A stretch of DNA of 48,806 nt from Omnitrophica WOR_2 bacterium RIFOXYA2_FULL_38_17. GTDB lineage: Bacteria > Omnitrophota > Gorgyraeia > Zapsychrales > Zapsychraceae. How positions within the stretch are numbered: the stretch's first letter is position 1; every line of letters starts with the position of its first letter. The position numbers were made by a program, and so were the translations under genes. Under the pieces are notes generated by a model. That model worked only from the letters and a program-made list of their open reading frames with translations, was not told where the DNA came from and made no database searches. This document shows positions 44,173 through 48,806 of the stretch, piece by piece. Location of the stretch: assembly GCA_001805965.1 (NCBI GenBank), contig MHHG01000029.1:4371-53176 (forward strand). The letters are read 5' to 3'.

Positions 44173-45804
44173 ATGATTGAATATTTTTTTTCTCATTATT
44201 TTCATTATGGTTTTTATTTTTTGTTGGGATGGTTTTCTCTACTGCTTTATCGAACAGGTTTGTTTTCCGAAATAGGCACAACCTTAAGAGAGAACAAGCT
44301 GTTTTTCATTTTACTTACAGGGGTTTTTATCATTATTCCTCTTCAAAATTCGCCGTTCAATCCTTTAGTTCATTTTGATGAGCATAACTACATTTTAAGC
44401 GCTCAGAATATTATTGAAAATGGAGCACATTCGATCTGTGCAGTTGACATTGATGGCCAATGTCAAAAATTTAATATTGCGCCTCACGGGCTGGGAGTTG
44501 GCTCCATTTATGCATTATTATATGATTATCGCTTTGATATCTTTTACAAAAAGGTCGCAATTCTTAATTTGTTCTTATATTTGCTAAATGCAGTTTTCAT
44601 GTTTATCATTTCCAACCGATTATATTCAAATAAAACTGTTTCCATGGCATCATCAATTTTAATTCTTTTAATGCCTTTTAATATAATTTATGCAACCACA
44701 GCCATGCCTGCAACAATCTCAAATACATTATTTTTGATATCGATATATTGCTTCCTACAGTTAACAAAATTCCGCAAAAATGAAAATATATCGACAAGTA
44801 TTTTAAATAATGTCTTTGGATTATCGCTCTTTTGCGCTTTAGCAATTCTTTCAACAATACGCCTTGAGTATTGTGCTTTACTTCAAGCCTTTTTACTAAC
44901 AATACTTTGTTCAGATGAATTTCTTTTTAGATGGGACAGCTCTGAGCAAAATAAAATATTGGATCTTTCCAAAAAGAAATTTTTGCAGACCTTTCAATAC
45001 ACTGCAATATTACTCATTGTGGCAACAATTTATTGTTATGCCGATTTTTACAATAATATGAAGGCACATTCAGTTGAGATCGGCAAGTTTAGCCCTTATT
45101 ATTTACATTGGGGCTATGTCATTCATTATTTTAAAAACATTGGCTTTTGGCTTTTAAGTATAATTTTTATTACTTACCTTATAAGACTAATAATTAAAGT
45201 TATTAAAGAAGGTAAGTTTAAAGAAGAGCTTTTCAGGGTGATCTTGTTTAGTGTGTTTTTTTCTTTTTTAACATTGTACTCTTTTTATAATTTTCAGGAT
45301 TGTTATCGATTTATAATCCCAATAACATCTATTTATGTACTTTTCTCTTTAGGAGGGTTGTTCTTTGTATTATTTGCTCTGATCAAGGATGAGCAGCGAG
45401 CATTGAATGTAATGCTTTTATGTGTAATTGGGATTGGTATATTATTTGTCAGTGATGGGATAAAATGGAAAGAACAAATTATTATAAAAGAGACTAATAA
45501 TCGTAAATTTTTAAACCTGATACAGGAAGATAATTTAGATAAGCTTACCGAACAATATGACGGGGAAGTGTTTTATTTTTTTCGGGCGCCTTATTTAGGG
45601 CAGGTAACACGCATACATAATTACTTAGATGATCTATCATTGTCGGTTGAAAATCTCAAAGCAGGAGCCAATCTTTTTTATCTTGAAAGCCCTTTCGAAC
45701 GGATAAACTCATCACCTTTTAATAATCCGGAAGAATTTAATGTATATAAAGAAGGTGAACTGTATGGTTATGGGATTTATCGAATAGAGTTGCGTATTGA
45801 ATAA
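44173..45804 (+). CDS. GT-C membrane glycosyltransferase (GT39/ArnT-like)
   Basis: 543 residues with about ten to twelve hydrophobic segments. After the second segment comes H-F-D-E-H-N-Y-I-L-S-A-Q-N, the acidic D-E pair in the first outer loop typical of lipid-phosphate-sugar-dependent glycosyltransferases. It should transfer a sugar from a polyprenyl-phosphate donor on the outer face of the membrane. The C-terminal 110 residues are a soluble domain. AGGA stands seven bases before the ATG. It is the only clear integral membrane protein in the main cluster, so glycosylation outside the cell is the last step one can place. Confidence 0.75.
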   Translation: MIEYFFSHYFHYGFYFLLGWFSLLLYRTGLFSEIGTTLRENKLFFILLTGVFIIIPLQNSPFNPLVHFDEHNYILSAQNIIENGAHSICAVDIDGQCQKFNIAPHGLGVGSIYALLYDYRFDIFYKKVAILNLFLYLLNAVFMFIISNRLYSNKTVSMASSILILLMPFNIIYATTAMPATISNTLFLISIYCFLQLTKFRKNENISTSILNNVFGLSLFCALAILSTIRLEYCALLQAFLLTILCSDEFLFRWDSSEQNKILDLSKKKFLQTFQYTAILLIVATIYCYADFYNNMKAHSVEIGKFSPYYLHWGYVIHYFKNIGFWLLSIIFITYLIRLIIKVIKEGKFKEELFRVILFSVFFSFLTLYSFYNFQDCYRFIIPITSIYVLFSLGGLFFVLFALIKDEQRALNVMLLCVIGIGILFVSDGIKWKEQIIIKETNNRKFLNLIQEDNLDKLTEQYDGEVFYFFRAPYLGQVTRIHNYLDDLSLSVENLKAGANLFYLESPFERINSSPFNNPEEFNVYKEGELYGYGIYRIELRIE

Positions 45805-45821
45805 AAAGGAACAAGTTGTCC

Positions 45822-48143
45822 ATGCGAATAATTCACGTTTCAACAATAAAAAAGCACCCAGGCTTCTACCAAGCTGTATCAATACAGTCACGAAAGCATG
45901 ACGTCATTTTTATAGTATTGAATCCCTGTAACGACTCTCAATATAAAGTAACAACCAGTTATAAAGAAAATGGCATAATGTATCTGCATTTGGACGTCAG
46001 CAACGATTTTGATTTCTCTTTTGATTCTAAACTTGAGTTAGCATTTACAAGGATCTTGAAAGAATTCAATCCTGACATCATTCATTTGCAGGTTTTTTAT
46101 AGCGTCAATGCCCTTTCGATATTACGGGCTTGTTCCGGAGCTTCTGCAAAGAAGGCTATTACTCTTCATATCCATTCTCTATTCTGTTTATCCGGAACAT
46201 GTTATGACAAAGGAAAGGTATGTCCTTTGAACTCTATGGAGGAGTGTTCTTGCGAGAGCTGTAAATCTGCCGCCACAAAGGAGAGCTTGACTTTGGTTAA
46301 CTATAACCAACTCCGTAAAGAACGATTAGAAGAAATTATTTCCTTGGTAGACACTATTATCTGCTGCTCTAACTGGCAAAGAGATACCATTCAACGCCTT
46401 ATCGGCAATAAAGAAAAAACCGTTGTACTTTATCACGGAGTTGAGTGGCCGCCAAAAGATGAATTTAAATCAGAAGTCACTCGTTCTGAGATCGAAAAGG
46501 TTGGCATGAACTGGGCCAATTTCGTTAACATAATTGTTAAAAATACCTGGGGCAAAAAAATTAATACTGAAACAATTCGTTTTATAGAAAATTCCAACAT
46601 AGATGAAGATGAGATTAATCAGGCTTTAGGCGGAGATTTAAATAAATTATTGTCAATTTTGAAGCAGCCTATCAAAGAAGTGCCAAAAGAAACTTTGTTG
46701 CCTTCCTTCGGCTATCTTGGGACACTTTGGGAATTGAAGGGCCTAGATGTTCTCCTTGATGCCATTAAACACTTACAGAATCTGAATTTCCAAGTAGTTA
46801 TGGGAATACTGTTTGACCCAGACAATCCGAAAGATATAGCTGAAATAGAAAAGCTGAAAACGCATATTCCACAAATAAAGATCATCCCTAATCTTGCCAG
46901 GGATGACTTTTATGAAAAACTATTTAGCCAGATAGATTATTTGATCATTCCTTCTGTTTGGGAAGAAACAGGACCAATGACTTTATTTGAAGCATTTTAT
47001 TATAAAACGCCTGTTATCATTTCTAACCGCCCTAGTATGGTAGAGAAAACAAAGAAAGGCATTAATTCATTAATATTTGATAATGCACAAACATTGGCCC
47101 GTATTATGAAAAGAATAATTGAGACACGCGACCCGTTAGGCGTAAAGACACGGGCGAATTTCCCTGTTAAAACTTCTAAAGAGTATGCTGACATTCTGGA
47201 AAGTATTTACTTGGGAAAACCTATGCCCAACGACTGCAGCACGTTCACTCTGAATATTGGCGCTCTATGTAACAGTGACTGCATTTTTTGTGTCAGAGGT
47301 GTTAATGATGCTATAAATAACGTTGATTTTGAGATTCTTAAGGCCATGCTTGAAAAATTCAGCTGTCAGTTTACCAGTCTTAAGATAACAGGGGGTGAAC
47401 CTACTCTTCGCAAAGACCTGGCGTTAATTCTGCAAACAGCAGATCAGTTAGGTTATAAAAACATTATGATTGAAACCAACGGAAGGATGTTCCATCATGA
47501 AAAGCTAGCAAAATTAATAGTGTCTTATGGCACAAAGATCGTGACGCATCTAGAAAGTTACAAAGCTTTTGTTCACGATCAAGTCAACCGTAAAAAAGGA
47601 AGCTTTTTTCAAGTAGTGTCTGGAATTAGAAATGTACTAAAACATAATGGAGACCTTGATGTAAAGATCATGATAGGAAAATATAATTATCGCGATCTGT
47701 TGATGATGTCTAAATTTATTGCAAAGTTAGGGGTTAGGCGAATAATCTTTGTTTTTATTGATCCAGGAGGATTTGCCGATGTGAATTTTAACAATATTGT
47801 TCCTCGATATTCCGATGTCCGTCCTTATCTGAAAAACGCACTATCATGGCTTATGCAAAATAAAAGTATAAAAGTCATACTAGAAAATTTTCCATTCTGT
47901 TGCCTTGAGCCTGAATTTTATGAGTTCGAGACCCAACGGCTAGAAAAAGAACCCGTCAAAACTCTCAGTTATTCGCCTATTGTTAAAAAGGAAAAGATGT
48001 ATGCCCCGACTATTGAAAGGCTTAAAAGGAAAGAAAAGTCTTCAGATTGCCGTTTTTGCAAACTTGATGATGTTTGTGAAGGGGTTTATACAAGATACGT
48101 TACAGAATATGGCTGGCAAGACTTCCATCCGATAAATCCTTAG
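45822..48143 (+). CDS. GT4 glycosyltransferase - radical SAM fusion
   Basis: About 773 residues from ATG 45822; TTG 45816 has better spacing from AAAAGGA and is the alternative. Residues 1-about 465 are GT4: H-I-H-S-L-F-C with a Cys-rich element C-x-D-K-G-K-V-C-P-L, F-G-Y-L-G-T-L-W-E-L-K-G, and E-E-T-G-P-M-T-L-F-E (EX7E). Residues about 470-773 are rSAM with C483-N-S-D-C487-I-F-C490, T-G-G-E-P-T-L-R, and the tail D-C-R-F-C-K-L-D-D-V-C-E-G with Y-G-W-Q-D-F-H-P, a paralogue of 43268. It is the last gene of the cluster. Confidence 0.85.
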   Translation: MRIIHVSTIKKHPGFYQAVSIQSRKHDVIFIVLNPCNDSQYKVTTSYKENGIMYLHLDVSNDFDFSFDSKLELAFTRILKEFNPDIIHLQVFYSVNALSILRACSGASAKKAITLHIHSLFCLSGTCYDKGKVCPLNSMEECSCESCKSAATKESLTLVNYNQLRKERLEEIISLVDTIICCSNWQRDTIQRLIGNKEKTVVLYHGVEWPPKDEFKSEVTRSEIEKVGMNWANFVNIIVKNTWGKKINTETIRFIENSNIDEDEINQALGGDLNKLLSILKQPIKEVPKETLLPSFGYLGTLWELKGLDVLLDAIKHLQNLNFQVVMGILFDPDNPKDIAEIEKLKTHIPQIKIIPNLARDDFYEKLFSQIDYLIIPSVWEETGPMTLFEAFYYKTPVIISNRPSMVEKTKKGINSLIFDNAQTLARIMKRIIETRDPLGVKTRANFPVKTSKEYADILESIYLGKPMPNDCSTFTLNIGALCNSDCIFCVRGVNDAINNVDFEILKAMLEKFSCQFTSLKITGGEPTLRKDLALILQTADQLGYKNIMIETNGRMFHHEKLAKLIVSYGTKIVTHLESYKAFVHDQVNRKKGSFFQVVSGIRNVLKHNGDLDVKIMIGKYNYRDLLMMSKFIAKLGVRRIIFVFIDPGGFADVNFNNIVPRYSDVRPYLKNALSWLMQNKSIKVILENFPFCCLEPEFYEFETQRLEKEPVKTLSYSPIVKKEKMYAPTIERLKRKEKSSDCRFCKLDDVCEGVYTRYVTEYGWQDFHPINP

Positions 48144-48197
48144 ATTGAAAGTCTAGATTTATTATGACCCTTAATAAGTCGTTTTTTAAAGTATTAG

Positions 48198-48225
48198 TTG
48201 ACAAATACGTAGTTTGATGTAAATT
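48198..48225 (+). promoter_or_regulatory. Candidate sigma70-type promoter for the Nfu-like gene
   Basis: TTGACA (48198-48203) and TAAATT (48220-48225) are 16 bases apart, 51 bases before the ATG at 48277. The -35 is perfect and the -10 is partial. Together with the 133-base gap after the main cluster it marks a new transcription unit. Confidence 0.5.
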
Positions 48226-48276
48226 AACAATATAACTGGCTATTTAATAAAACATATATATCCGAAGGAGCTATTA

Positions 48277-48806
48277 ATGGTAATTACTGTTGAAATTCAA
48301 GATACACCAAATCCAAATACGTTTAAATTTGTCTTAAATAAAACCTTAGTTAAATATGAATCAGTATCATTTAGAAATGCTGAGGAAGCAAGCAATAACC
48401 CACTTTCAAGGGCAATTTTTGAAGTGGCACAAAGCATAAGGGAAGTCTTTATCACAGAGAACTACATAACAGTTACTCATGATGGCAGCGAGAACTGCGA
48501 AGGATTAAAGAACATCATCCGTTCTAAAATTTTAGAAAATATCAATTTTTATATTCCTATTGAAGAGCAAAACGAGACCGCTGGCGATATTAATGAGGCT
48601 GATAATATTCCATATCAAGAACCTACAAAAGAACAATTTAACGAGGCAGAAGGAACCTATTCTCAAGAAGAGCTAACAGCTTCCGGTGAATATAATGCTG
48701 AGATTGATCAAGAAAGCGGATCTTTAGACACTCTATCACCAGTTGTAAAAGCTGAAGAATTTATAAATGAAGCCCCGACACCAACAGGCTATGATGCAGA
48801 AGAATA
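48277..48806 (+). CDS. Nfu N-terminal-domain protein, 3' end outside window
   Basis: At least 176 residues, still open at the last base. GAAGGAG at 48264-48270 fixes the start. Residues 5-about 90 match the Nfu/NifU N-terminal domain: T-P-N-P-N-T-F-K-F near the start, F-R-N-A-E-E-A, N-P-L-S-R-A-I-F and I-T-V-T-H-D-G. After about residue 95 the chain becomes acidic and low in complexity (Glu, Asp, Asn, Thr). Any C-terminal NifU cluster-binding domain lies beyond the window. Nfu proteins deliver Fe-S clusters; one next to many rSAM genes would be useful, but a separate promoter argues for an independent unit. Confidence 0.75.
   Translation, partial: MVITVEIQDTPNPNTFKFVLNKTLVKYESVSFRNAEEASNNPLSRAIFEVAQSIREVFITENYITVTHDGSENCEGLKNIIRSKILENINFYIPIEEQNETAGDINEADNIPYQEPTKEQFNEAEGTYSQEELTASGEYNAEIDQESGSLDTLSPVVKAEEFINEAPTPTGYDAEE

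Noticed and set aside
48144..48190. Rho-independent terminator after the main cluster
   Set aside because: Only a three-base GAC/GTC stem precedes the T-run near 48182; too weak to support.
1..48806. CRISPR arrays, tRNA or rRNA genes, insertion sequences
   Set aside because: No regularly spaced palindromic repeats, cloverleaf-like sequences, transposase motifs or terminal inverted repeats were seen on either strand.

Overview
The window is AT-rich, gene-dense and about 48.8 kb long. It is probably bacterial: good Shine-Dalgarno sites precede several genes, and at least one sigma70-type promoter with an extended -10 is readable (10514-10541, minus strand). The mix of cysteine-rich repeat proteins, a type IV prepilin-peptidase-like enzyme, Hxs-type peptide maturation and an extreme load of radical SAM (rSAM) genes recalls uncultivated candidate phyla such as Omnitrophota. 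That placement is inference; no rRNA or tRNA gene is present to settle it.

Left part (1-10465). First comes the 3' end of a cysteine-rich tandem-repeat secreted or pilus-like protein. A compact Hxs-type RiPP operon follows (1510-3785): two HxsD-like proteins, an HxsB-like rSAM/SPASM maturase and a small precursor ending in His-Xaa-Ser repeats. Next are a convergent rSAM gene and an A24 peptidase, a membrane-anchored Cys protein, a DegT-type PLP aminotransferase, and on the minus strand an amino acid:carrier-protein-ligase-like class II synthetase and an rSAM/SPASM enzyme.

Main part (10720-48143). About 37.4 kb run on the plus strand with overlaps or very short gaps, read as one superoperon or a few coupled operons. 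It holds 16 genes with 17 rSAM domains. Its other members are two asparagine-synthetase-like proteins lacking the glutaminase cysteine (TGGWDTR loop), a deacetylase-AsnB fusion, a FemAB/GNAT-like acyltransferase, a U32 pair resembling UbiU/UbiV, SpeD and SpeE, a 40-codon ORF with a strong ribosome binding site, a MurG-like glycosyltransferase and a GT-C membrane glycosyltransferase. Four genes fuse glycosyltransferase domains to rSAM domains, including GT4-rSAM-PaaK-like ligase and rSAM-GT28-rSAM. Paralogous rSAM genes are arranged around each TGGWDTR protein, so the locus looks built by module duplication.

Right edge (48198-48806). A promoter-like site precedes a 3'-truncated Nfu N-terminal-domain protein.

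Working model (inference): the main cluster builds a heavily modified glycosylated peptide or amino-acid/polyamine-decorated surface polymer. Deacetylase, AsnB, FemAB and PaaK/CapK-like functions with GT4 enzymes also occur together in exosortase-type exopolysaccharide loci; the rSAM load and the fusions do not belong to that known pattern. No certain peptide substrate, exporter, polymerase or flippase was found inside the window.
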